Assembly (NCBI GenBank): GCA_017881185.1
Contig: JADGRE010000011.1
Span: 1 to 54,864, forward strand
Direction of reading: 5' to 3'
Length of the DNA: 54,864 bases
Origin: Pseudomonadota bacterium
Lineage (GTDB): Bacteria > Myxococcota_A > Polyangia > Polyangiales > JAFGIB01
In this document: positions 7,397 through 16,642 of the stretch, in pieces
Numbering within the stretch: the stretch's first letter is position 1
Layout of the letters: each line of letters begins with the position of its first letter
The notes under the pieces: model-generated
Told to the model about the DNA's origin: nothing
Databases searched by the model: none
The model's input: only the letters and a program-made list of their open reading frames with translations
Position numbers and translations under genes: made by a program

Positions 7397-8971
7397 TCAC
7401 GGTTCGCGCAGCTGCGCGCAGGTGGTCTGTTCGCTGCGATCGGCGGCGTTGCTGCGTGCGAGGCCACAGTGCGGCTCGGGGTCGAAGGGATTGATGCGCA
7501 CCGCTTCCATGAGCTCGACGCGCGCCTCGGCGTCGCGCCCGAGCGCCAGTAGCGCGGCCCCGGCGACGGCGTGCGTGGGCTCGTGCTCCGGATAGCGCGC
7601 GAGCAGCGGCTCGACCGCGGCGAGCGCGCGCGCTGCGTCGCCCGCCTGCAACGCCGTGCGCGCCAGGCGTGCGCCGATGATCGGGTCGTCCGGGTCGGTC
7701 TCTAACGCCTTGCCGTACTCGAGCATGGCGCCGCGCACGTGATGTCGGCTCCACAGCAAGTCGCCCAGGCGCAGGAAGCGGCGCGCGGCACTGGCAGCGA
7801 CATCCTCGCTCTCGTCGGGTGCCTGGGTTTCGCCCTTGCGGAAGCGCCGTGCCAGCTGACGCGGGGCATGCTCGGCCGGTGCGCGTGGCAGGCTGCTGCG
7901 CCACGCCTGCTCGAGCTCGCTCCAGCGCTTGCCCGCCGCCTTGGCCAGCGCTTCGCGCGCGTCCGCGCCGTGGCTTATGTCGGCCAGTGCCTTGCGCAGC
8001 ACAGGCAGTCCGTGCGTGCTGACATAGCGATCCATGAAGGTGGACACCTGCGCGAACGCCAGGCTCGCGTCGTCTTGCGAAGGCAAGAGTGCGATCGACG
8101 GGTGCAGCTTGTCGAAGCTCAACAATTTGTTGTCGCGCGTGGCGCGCTCGAGCAAGGCGCGGGAAGCCGGGTCGAGCTCGAAGGGGGCCGTGCCGCGCCA
8201 ACGACGCTCCAGCGACTTCGCAATGCCCTCCTGCAGCCACACCGGCGCGTGATCGCCGGTGACGTAGGTCAGGTACAGGTGCGTGAGCTCGTGCGCGATG
8301 GTGTCGACCCACGGATACCCGCGCACCAGCGCGCGCGGTGAGGTCACCATCAAGCGGTTCCATTTGCACAGCGCCACGGTGCCGGAGGTTTCCACCTGCG
8401 TCAGCGTGAGGGTGCTCGCCTGCACCAGGGCCTCGGCCGACGGATAGAATTCGAGGCGAATCGGCCCCGGCACCTGCACGGCGAAGATCTCGCTGAGTGT
8501 ATGGTCCATGGCCGCCAGCGTCTGCATCGCGTACGGCACGAGCACGCGGTCGACACCCTCAGGAAACCAGACCACGTAGCGCCCATCGTCCGAGCGTTGA
8601 TGCACGTAGCCCTGCGTGAGCGCCGCAGTCGCGCGCTGCAGCTCGTGCATCGTGCGCCAGCTCTCGGCCTTGCTGTCGTCCGCCGTGAGCGTCAGCGCGC
8701 GCCCCGACAGCTCCGCGGCATCGGTGTAGTCGCCGCGATCGAACGCCAGCATCGAGCGCTGAAACAGCACGCCGGGAGCGTCTGGGTGCTCTGCGTCGAG
8801 CTTCGCCAGCGCGCGCTCGGCAGCGTCCAGTTGCAGGGCATCGATGAGCTGTGCGGCCGCCGCGATCTCCTTGCCGGCCGTGTCGGCGCGTGCGCGCATC
8901 GGCGCGACCATCGCCAGCGCGCACGCGACGCCCACGAGCTGCAGCAGACCGCGCGTCAGACGCTGCATCAT
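7397..8971 (-). CDS. Exported gluzincin-type metalloprotease with TPRs (peptidase MA-like)
   Basis: A 524-residue protein with a signal peptide (residues 1-29, ending ARA). Residues 31-110 form TPR-like helices. A metalloprotease domain follows: HELTH at 227-231 provides the two zinc histidines and catalytic Glu, and WLQEGIA near 245-251 supplies a likely third ligand (Glu248), the arrangement of peptidase MA-like gluzincins. After about residue 390 further TPRs run to the C-terminus. The ATG overlaps the stop of the upstream DUF4175-like gene (ATGA), so the two are translationally coupled. Substrate unknown; a periplasmic role alongside the membrane coiled-coil protein is inferred. Confidence 0.82.
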   Translation of the reverse strand: MMQRLTRGLLQLVGVACALAMVAPMRARADTAGKEIAAAAQLIDALQLDAAERALAKLDAEHPDAPGVLFQRSMLAFDRGDYTDAAELSGRALTLTADDSKAESWRTMHELQRATAALTQGYVHQRSDDGRYVVWFPEGVDRVLVPYAMQTLAAMDHTLSEIFAVQVPGPIRLEFYPSAEALVQASTLTLTQVETSGTVALCKWNRLMVTSPRALVRGYPWVDTIAHELTHLYLTYVTGDHAPVWLQEGIAKSLERRWRGTAPFELDPASRALLERATRDNKLLSFDKLHPSIALLPSQDDASLAFAQVSTFMDRYVSTHGLPVLRKALADISHGADAREALAKAAGKRWSELEQAWRSSLPRAPAEHAPRQLARRFRKGETQAPDESEDVAASAARRFLRLGDLLWSRHHVRGAMLEYGKALETDPDDPIIGARLARTALQAGDAARALAAVEPLLARYPEHEPTHAVAGAALLALGRDAEARVELMEAVRINPFDPEPHCGLARSNAADRSEQTTCAQLREP

Positions 8972-11925
8972 CGCAACAGCTCCTGGTAATAGCGCTGCAC
9001 CGCAGCCTCGAAACCCGTGGGTGCGGCCTCGCGCATGGCGTCGAGCAGTCTCCGACGCATCTGCGCCGGGCCCTTGAAGTCTTGGGCATCGGGAATGTGC
9101 ACGGGCGCCTGCGACGTCGCACCCGCCGACGCGGACCCTGGCTCGCCTTGGCCCGGTGAGTCCTCGCCACGCTGCTGCTGCGCCAGCTTCTCCGACAGCT
9201 TGTGCAGACCGTCGGCCGCCGCCTGTTGAGCCTGCGCGGCTTGTCCGGGCTGCCCTTGCTGCAGCGCTTGCTCCGCGTGCTCCATGGCTTTCTGTGCGTC
9301 CTGCAGCCGCTGCGTTGCGTCGGGCGACAAGGGCAGGCCGTCGGGTCCGCGCTCGAAGGCATCTTTCAACTGCTCGGCCGCCTGTCGCGTCTTGTGCTGC
9401 GGGTCGACGTCCGCGCGCAGCTTCTGTCGGTCGCCTTCGCTGACCGGGCCCGAGCCCGGTTGCTGCCCGGCGTTGAGCGCGTCTTCCAGGCGTTGCGCAT
9501 CGCTGGCCGCGTGCTGCGCTTGCTCGGCATCGCGCGTCGCTTGTGGATTGCGCCCTTGGTACATCTGCGCTTGCGCGCCCATCTCCGCCGCGGCTTGCTG
9601 CAACGCTTGTCGGGCCGACTGCGCTGCCGCGCGTGCCGCTGCGAGGTCGTCAGCACGCATCGCGTCTTGCGCGTCATGCATGCGATCGCGCGCGCGCTGC
9701 ATCGAAGGCGACTGCGCGGACGGGCCGTTCTGCATCTGGTTGAGTAGGTCGCTCAGCGACTGCGCCATCTGCTTGTTCCCCGCGTTGCGGGACGGGTCGC
9801 CGCGTTGCCCGCCGCTCTGTTCGATGTCGCGCGAGTGCTGCAAGAGCCGGCTTTGTTCCTGCGCGAGCAGGTCGAGCTTCTGTCGTGCCGCCGCCATCGC
9901 TTGATCTTGCGGGCCGAAGCGCGACTGCCGCATACGCACGCCACCTTCGCTGATCTGCGAGGCCAGCTTGTCGATCTGCTTGGCGAGCGCGTCGAGGCTC
10001 TCGGCGGCGCCGTGCAAGTCGTGGCGCTTCACGGCACTCTCCAGGTCCTGCAACGTCTGCCCAGCCTGTGGTTCCTGCTTGAGCGCCTCTTCGTTCATGA
10101 ACTCGCCCGGCACGCGCGTCGCCATGCGCGACAGGCTCTGTGCCAACTCGGCCAAACGCTGCTTCGCGCGCTCGATCTCCGCGAGCAGCGCGCGCTCGTC
10201 CTCGGGGCTCGGGTTCTTCCCGAGCTTGGCCATCAGGTCTTCGATCCGCTTCTTGAGTTGTCGCAGCTCGGCAGCAATCGCGCCTGCCTCGTCGACGTGC
10301 GCCTTGGCGAGCAGGTCGGTGATCAGCACCACGTCACGCTCCAGCTCGTCCACGTTGCGTGCATCGCTGCGTGCACGCGTTGCGAAGCTCGCCACGACGC
10401 TACGGTGCAGCGTCGCCTCTTCGTCGATCAGCTTCTGGTTGCGCCGCTTCACGGCGGCCAGCTTGTCGTAGTCGAGGTTGCCCCGAGGCTCGGCCCGCGC
10501 GGCCGCACTGGTCAGCTTGTCGAGCATCACGAGCCATGCGCGCGTCAAGTGCTCGATGCGCGAGAAGCGTAGCAGTGCCGGCGCCGCTTGTTGCGGTGCG
10601 TCGTCGCTCAGTCGATCTCCGAGCAGGTCCACCGCCGCATCGGCCACGGTCTGCAGGTCCGGGATGAACGCCGACATGCGGCGCTGCTGCGATGCCACGT
10701 CGATGTGCAGCTCCTGCGACTTGCCCACGTTCGGGCCGCTCACCAGATCTTCGTCACGCACCGACAGCCACACCACGAGGCTGTCGCCTGCGTGCAGCCC
10801 CAGCTCGGAAGGCACCAGATCCGTGGACGCGCGCAGCTCAGCCTTGGGGCCGGCGTCGTCGGCCGAGCTCCACACGCTGTGCTCTTTCTCGCTGCCGTCG
10901 GGCAGCCGCATGTGCAGCTCGACCGAGGCCACGCCCAGGTCGTCGCTGGCCGTGAAGCGAAGTGGCACGACCTCGTCGGGGCGTACCAGCGCCTGGGCTT
11001 GGGGCGAGTCGATCACCACGCGCGGGGTCTTGTCGGTCACCACCTGCAGCGCCATGGCGAGCGGGTCTTCGTAGCGCACGCCGCCGCTCTCGAGCTGCAC
11101 GTGCAGCTGAGCGCTGTGTTGCGCCGAGAACCGACCGCGCAGCGTGCCGTCGTCAGCGACCGAGAGCACAACGCGCTGGTTGTCGATGCGCAGCACGCCG
11201 CGCTGTGCGGGCAACAGCGCTTCCACCTGCAGCTGGAGGGTCGTACCGCGCGGAGCCACGATCAGCGCCGGATCACGCAGCGTCGCGCCTTCGCGCGCCA
11301 GGTAGCTGGGATACGAGAGCCGCACACTGACATGCCGTAGCACCTTGGCCACCCGCGTGCCGTCTGCGCGCACGCGTGCAGGAGCGACCAGCCCATGCAC
11401 GAAGATGCGTAGCCGCGGCTCGCGCAGGGTGACGGTAGCGCTCGCGATCACCAGCAGCAGCGCAGCCCACACGCTCCAGTGTCCCAGCCTTCGCCATGCA
11501 ACCACACGTTGCAGGGGCAGCGCCTCGAGCTCGCGTTGCACGCCCGCAAGGTGGGCTTGCACGAGCTCGGGTGAGCTCGCGTCTTCGCTAGCGCGCGTGA
11601 GCTCGATCGCCGAGCGCACTCGCGAGCCGAGCTGCGGATCGAGCGTGTCGAACAAGCGCGCGGCGCGTACGCCCGAATGCGAAGCTGCGGCACGCGCGCA
11701 CACGCCGAGCACAGCGAGCGCCACCAGGCCGGCGGCAAGCCACAGCCCATGGGCCGTGGCCAGCGTGACGATGGCGTCGCAAAAGGGTGCAGCGCCCAGC
11801 AGCAGGACGCAGGCCAGGGCGCACGACAGCGCCACGCCCCGCGCCGCATACACCAGCGCGAGGCGCAGCTGCAGGCCGCGCAAGTAGCGGGCGATGGCAG
11901 TGGAGCTTGGGCTGCTGTGATGCAC
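8968..11925 (-). CDS. DUF4175-like membrane protein with long Gln/Ala-rich coiled coil
   Basis: About 985 residues. Two N-terminal hydrophobic segments (around LALVYAARGVALSCALACVL and TAHGLWLAAGLVALAVLGV) and a third near residue 145 anchor it. A beta-rich periplasmic region of about 300 residues follows (residues about 170-430, with PRVVIDSPQAQALVRPDEVV and ASDDLGVASVELHM, Ig/cadherin-like strands). The rest is a very long helical, Gln/Ala/Arg-rich coiled coil ending RRRLLDAMREAAP ... RYYQELLR, typical of DUF4175 proteins. GTG at 11925 is chosen because upstream sequence lacks coding character and runs antisense to the divergent gene; the start is not certain. It forms a two-gene operon with the metalloprotease. 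DUF4175 genes often sit with MoxR/vWA genes; here that operon is 12 kb away. Confidence 0.8.
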   Translation of the reverse strand: MHHSSPSSTAIARYLRGLQLRLALVYAARGVALSCALACVLLLGAAPFCDAIVTLATAHGLWLAAGLVALAVLGVCARAAASHSGVRAARLFDTLDPQLGSRVRSAIELTRASEDASSPELVQAHLAGVQRELEALPLQRVVAWRRLGHWSVWAALLLVIASATVTLREPRLRIFVHGLVAPARVRADGTRVAKVLRHVSVRLSYPSYLAREGATLRDPALIVAPRGTTLQLQVEALLPAQRGVLRIDNQRVVLSVADDGTLRGRFSAQHSAQLHVQLESGGVRYEDPLAMALQVVTDKTPRVVIDSPQAQALVRPDEVVPLRFTASDDLGVASVELHMRLPDGSEKEHSVWSSADDAGPKAELRASTDLVPSELGLHAGDSLVVWLSVRDEDLVSGPNVGKSQELHIDVASQQRRMSAFIPDLQTVADAAVDLLGDRLSDDAPQQAAPALLRFSRIEHLTRAWLVMLDKLTSAAARAEPRGNLDYDKLAAVKRRNQKLIDEEATLHRSVVASFATRARSDARNVDELERDVVLITDLLAKAHVDEAGAIAAELRQLKKRIEDLMAKLGKNPSPEDERALLAEIERAKQRLAELAQSLSRMATRVPGEFMNEEALKQEPQAGQTLQDLESAVKRHDLHGAAESLDALAKQIDKLASQISEGGVRMRQSRFGPQDQAMAAARQKLDLLAQEQSRLLQHSRDIEQSGGQRGDPSRNAGNKQMAQSLSDLLNQMQNGPSAQSPSMQRARDRMHDAQDAMRADDLAAARAAAQSARQALQQAAAEMGAQAQMYQGRNPQATRDAEQAQHAASDAQRLEDALNAGQQPGSGPVSEGDRQKLRADVDPQHKTRQAAEQLKDAFERGPDGLPLSPDATQRLQDAQKAMEHAEQALQQGQPGQAAQAQQAAADGLHKLSEKLAQQQRGEDSPGQGEPGSASAGATSQAPVHIPDAQDFKGPAQMRRRLLDAMREAAPTGFEAAVQRYYQELLR

Positions 11926-12046
11926 GGTCGGGCGCTGTCTCTCGGTGTCACTCGGCCGGGAAGGCCGACCCGGTTCGGGGCACTTCAGTGTGGCGGATCT
12001 CGCCAAAGTAGGCGATGATCTCAACCCCGCAATCCGGCAAAACACG

Positions 12047-13705
12047 ATGCAACCGCAGGCTATCGACGCTGACGAGTCGCACGGCACCGAGCCGCACGGT
12101 CCCGACGCGCGTTCGGCGCTGCTAGACACAGACAGCGCAGCGCAAGACTCGTTGACGTCCAGCGCGTCCAGCGCTGCCAGCGCTGCCAACGAACCCGACG
12201 AAGTGCTGCGTCTGGAACGCTTGCTGGCACGCGCCGGTCGCGATCGTCAGGTCCTCGCGCGCGAGCTGGATCGCCGCTCGGGTCTCTTGCGTGAAGCGCT
12301 TGCGCGTTTTGCCGAGCTCGGCGCTGCCGGTTTGCCGATCGCCGCAGCGCAGGCCGCAGGCGCGGGCGCGGGCGCCGACCCCAGCGTCGAGCTGCGCGCC
12401 GAGCTCGACGACGCACGCGCAGCGCGCGACGCTGCAGTGGCTCGCGTGCTCGACGCCGAAGCTGCTCGCGCCGACACACAGTTCCGTCTCGACGAAGCGC
12501 TCGGTCATCTGGGCGCCGAACGCGGCGCAGAGCAGGGCGTATCCGCCCACGACGCCTTCGCACAGGCCGAGCTGCAGGGCACGCTGCGCGGCCTGCGTGC
12601 GCGCCTGGCAGAAGCCGAAGAGGCACTGTCCGTCAGCGAAGCCCGGCTGCTCCTCACCGAGCAAGACCTGGCCGATGCCCTCGCGCGCGGCAAAGCCCTC
12701 GAACGCGAAGCCGTCGACGCGCAGGAGCGCTTCGAGCTAGAGCAGCTGCGCCTGCGCACCGAGCGCGACACGCTCGAAGCCCAGGCACGCGCCACGCTCG
12801 CTACCTTCGGTGCTTTACAGGGTGAGTGCACGGGTCGCCGCGCCCGCGCAGAAGAAGCCGAGCAAGCGTTCCAGCACGCCGACGCGCGGCGCAAACACGC
12901 CGAGCACTCACGGCAAGACGCGCTCGGAAAGCTCAGCGTTGCGCGCACCGAATCCGCCGAAGGCACCTTGGCGGCGCAGTCGCGTGCTGCGCGGGTCACT
13001 GAGCTGACCACCGAGCTGGCCGCCGAACGCGAAAGCGCCCGTGAGCTGCGCGCCGAGCTCACGCGCAAGGACACCGTCTACGATTCGTTGCAGGCCGCGC
13101 TCTGCTCGCGCGACGAGTCCGTCGACAGCCTGACCGCCAAGTTGCGCGTGCTCGAGAACGCTCTGGCCGACGCACAGACCAGTGTCGCCGTCGCCAGTGC
13201 CGCAGGCTCGCTGGGCGACAGTCGCGTCACTGGCCTGCGCCGTGCACTCGCCGATGTGCGTGCCCCGCTCCTCGAGCTCTCGTCGGCGTTGCAGGGCATC
13301 TTGCTCGGTTCGCACCAGGGCGAGGGTGTCGGCGAAGCCCCCGAGATGACCGAAGAGTCCACGATTCCTGGCTTGCCGATCGCGCTCGATGCGGCTGCGG
13401 GCTCCGAGGAGCTACTACGTGCCGCACAAGCCCGCATCGAAGAGCTCCAGGCCCAGCTCGCCGGCCGCATGTCTTCGCGTGACAGCGGCGTGTCGGCGCT
13501 CAAGGGCGAGCTCATCGACGTCCGCGCCAGCGCCGCCCGGATGGCCGACGACCTCGCCAAGGAACGCTCGCGCCGCCGCAAGTTCGCCGTGACCGTGCGC
13601 GCCATGCAAGCCGCCGCCGAATCCGGCGAAAGCCCCGTCCCCTGGGTCGAAGAGCTCATCGCCCTACTCAACGACGGCGCCAGTCTCCCGCCATCGCGAG
13701 GCTGA
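12047..13705 (+). CDS. Large coiled-coil protein of unknown function
   Basis: 552 residues, almost entirely charged alpha-helix: Ala/Glu/Arg/Leu heptads from about residue 45 to 400 (for example ELDRRSGLLREALARFAELG), a less helical Gly/Ser segment, then another coiled coil and the C-terminal motif ERSRRRKFAVTVRAMQAA ending PWVEELIALLND. No signal peptide or membrane segment, so probably cytoplasmic and filament- or scaffold-like. The ATG at 12047 has no convincing ribosome site; upstream in-frame starts exist but would overlap the divergent gene. It is divergent from the DUF4175 gene with about 120 bases between. I cannot assign a family. Confidence 0.7.
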   Translation: MQPQAIDADESHGTEPHGPDARSALLDTDSAAQDSLTSSASSAASAANEPDEVLRLERLLARAGRDRQVLARELDRRSGLLREALARFAELGAAGLPIAAAQAAGAGAGADPSVELRAELDDARAARDAAVARVLDAEAARADTQFRLDEALGHLGAERGAEQGVSAHDAFAQAELQGTLRGLRARLAEAEEALSVSEARLLLTEQDLADALARGKALEREAVDAQERFELEQLRLRTERDTLEAQARATLATFGALQGECTGRRARAEEAEQAFQHADARRKHAEHSRQDALGKLSVARTESAEGTLAAQSRAARVTELTTELAAERESARELRAELTRKDTVYDSLQAALCSRDESVDSLTAKLRVLENALADAQTSVAVASAAGSLGDSRVTGLRRALADVRAPLLELSSALQGILLGSHQGEGVGEAPEMTEESTIPGLPIALDAAAGSEELLRAAQARIEELQAQLAGRMSSRDSGVSALKGELIDVRASAARMADDLAKERSRRRKFAVTVRAMQAAAESGESPVPWVEELIALLNDGASLPPSRG

Positions 13706-13742
13706 GCGCCGCTGCGCGCTGCGTCCGGCTGCTTAAACACGA

Positions 13743-13771
13743 ACGCCGAGCTGCTTGCGGCAGCCCGGCGT
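13743..13771 (-). terminator. Probable terminator of groESL
   Basis: An inverted repeat ACGCCGGGCTGC / GCAGCTCGGCGT (as read on the minus strand) with a five-base loop lies 28 bases past the groEL stop and is followed by TCGTGTTTAA. On the minus strand the single mismatch becomes a G-U pair, so the hairpin is stronger in the groEL direction. The trailing T-rich tract is short. It may also serve the convergent coiled-coil gene. Confidence 0.6.
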
Positions 13772-13798
13772 CCGGGTGTGTCGTGAAGCGTCAGTGCT

Positions 13799-15427
<1,629 letters not shown>

Positions 15428-15482
15428 TGATCTTTCTCCCTAAATCTCGATTGGTTCGAAGCTCAGCTCTGGGCCACGCGCA

Positions 15483-15773
15483 TCACTTCTCGACGACACC
15501 CAGGATGTCCTCTTCGCGCAGGATGAGGTGCTCTTCGCCGCTGAGGGTGACCTCGGTTCCGCTGTACTTGCCGAAGAGCACGCGGTCGCCGACCTTGATG
15601 TCGAGCTTGCGGATGCTGCCGTCTTCGAGCACGCGACCCGAGCCAATGGCTAGCACTTTGCCTTCGACAGGCTTTTCCTTGGCCGTATCAGGAATGATGA
15701 TACCGCCTTTGGTCTTCTCTTCTTCGGCGACACGGGACACGACCACACGGTCGTAGAGGGGACGAATCTTCAT
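15483..15773 (-). CDS. groES: Co-chaperonin GroES (Hsp10)
   Basis: 96 residues, [20 protein letters not shown] to [11 protein letters not shown], with the mobile-loop motif [15 protein letters not shown] and the lid region around GSGRVLEDG. Caps the GroEL ring. The start at 15773 is fixed by GGAGGAG seven bases upstream and by family length; a longer frame upstream is not coding. First gene of the groES-groEL operon. Confidence 0.98.
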   Translation of the reverse strand: MKIRPLYDRVVVSRVAEEEKTKGGIIIPDTAKEKPVEGKVLAIGSGRVLEDGSIRKLDIKVGDRVLFGKYSGTEVTLSGEEHLILREEDILGVVEK

Positions 15774-15867
15774 GGGAGCTCCTCCGGTTCTGTTCTCGAT
15801 GGGCGCGGCGTGCGGGCCGGACAGGGATTGGGCCTGCCGAAACACGCCGGCCAAAAAGGCGGGGCGC

Positions 15868-15895
15868 AACATAACCTCAGGCCGAAGTGAGTCAA
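15868..15895 (-). promoter_or_regulatory. groES: Sigma-70-like promoter for groESL
   Basis: On the minus strand TTGACT and TATGTT are separated by 16 bases, ending about 95 bases upstream of the groES ATG. The preceding C (CTTGACT) partly resembles a heat-shock -35, but there is no CCCCAT-type -10. I found no CIRCE inverted repeat (TTAGCACTC-N9-GAGTGCTAA), so HrcA control is not supported here. Confidence 0.5.
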
Positions 15896-15946
15896 GAGCG
15901 GCCGCATTGCCACGATCCGGAATGATGCAATAATGGATAGAAGGTT

Positions 15947-16528
15947 ATGAGCGAAGTCGAAGCTTGCACCGACGTGCGCACCTACTTCCGGGAACAGGTC
16001 TCCGAGGCGCTGCGCAATCTCGAAGTCCGAACCGCCGAGCCAACCGAGCACTACCTGGTGAACCTGCTCGCCGGGTATTCCGTATCCGACCGGATACAGG
16101 ACATGTCCGAGCCCTTCGTCGGGCAGCTCGCGAAGGCGTTGAACAGTAATGGCCCCACGCGAACGCAGCGCCTGCGCAGCTTGGGCGACGCGGCTTTGTT
16201 CGTGAGCGGTTTCCTTTCGGACAGCTGCGACCGGCGCGGCGTCACGCAGGTCTACGTGATCTCCATCGGTGCACGCGCCTATGGCGAGGTCGGCCGCTTG
16301 CCGGCTACCGCAGCGCCAGCCCAACCCGACGTCTTCATCGAGCTGGCCGACCGTTTCGCTGCCTTCGCTCGCGTGCTCGACGAAGTGCGCGAACAGACAG
16401 CGATGTGTTCGGATGGCGACGTGCTGCGCCTCTACGAACGCTGGCTCGCCAAACGCTCACCGCGTGTGCTGCGCCGCTTGCATCGCCGCGGTGTCACGCC
16501 TGCTCGCAGCGACGGCGACAGCAACTGA
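15947..16528 (+). CDS. Conserved hypothetical protein divergent from groESL
   Basis: 193 residues, soluble, no signal peptide or membrane segment. The N-terminal half is helical (TYFREQVSEALRNLEVRTAE, then HYLVNLLAGY) and includes LGDAALFVSGFLSDS; the tail is basic (RSPRVLRRLHRRG). I do not recognise a domain, though the wording resembles small conserved proteins of myxobacteria of unknown role. AGAAGG lies just before the ATG. It shares a 170-base divergent intergenic region with groES. The codon use and GC match the neighbours, so it is a genuine resident gene. Confidence 0.8.
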   Translation: MSEVEACTDVRTYFREQVSEALRNLEVRTAEPTEHYLVNLLAGYSVSDRIQDMSEPFVGQLAKALNSNGPTRTQRLRSLGDAALFVSGFLSDSCDRRGVTQVYVISIGARAYGEVGRLPATAAPAQPDVFIELADRFAAFARVLDEVREQTAMCSDGDVLRLYERWLAKRSPRVLRRLHRRGVTPARSDGDSN

Positions 16529-16642
16529 GCCGCTCGGCAGCATTTGCGGCGCGGGCTCCGGTATTCCTTCAGCTTTACTCCCAGAGCGGGGCTCGTTAGC
16601 ATGCCGAGATGCACGCGGCTGTGGCTCGCGCGCTGACCCACT

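Noticed and set aside
15440..15482. tRNA-like GGTTCGAA pattern between groES and groEL
   Set aside because: Only the T-loop-like octamer is present; no acceptor stem or cloverleaf can be drawn.
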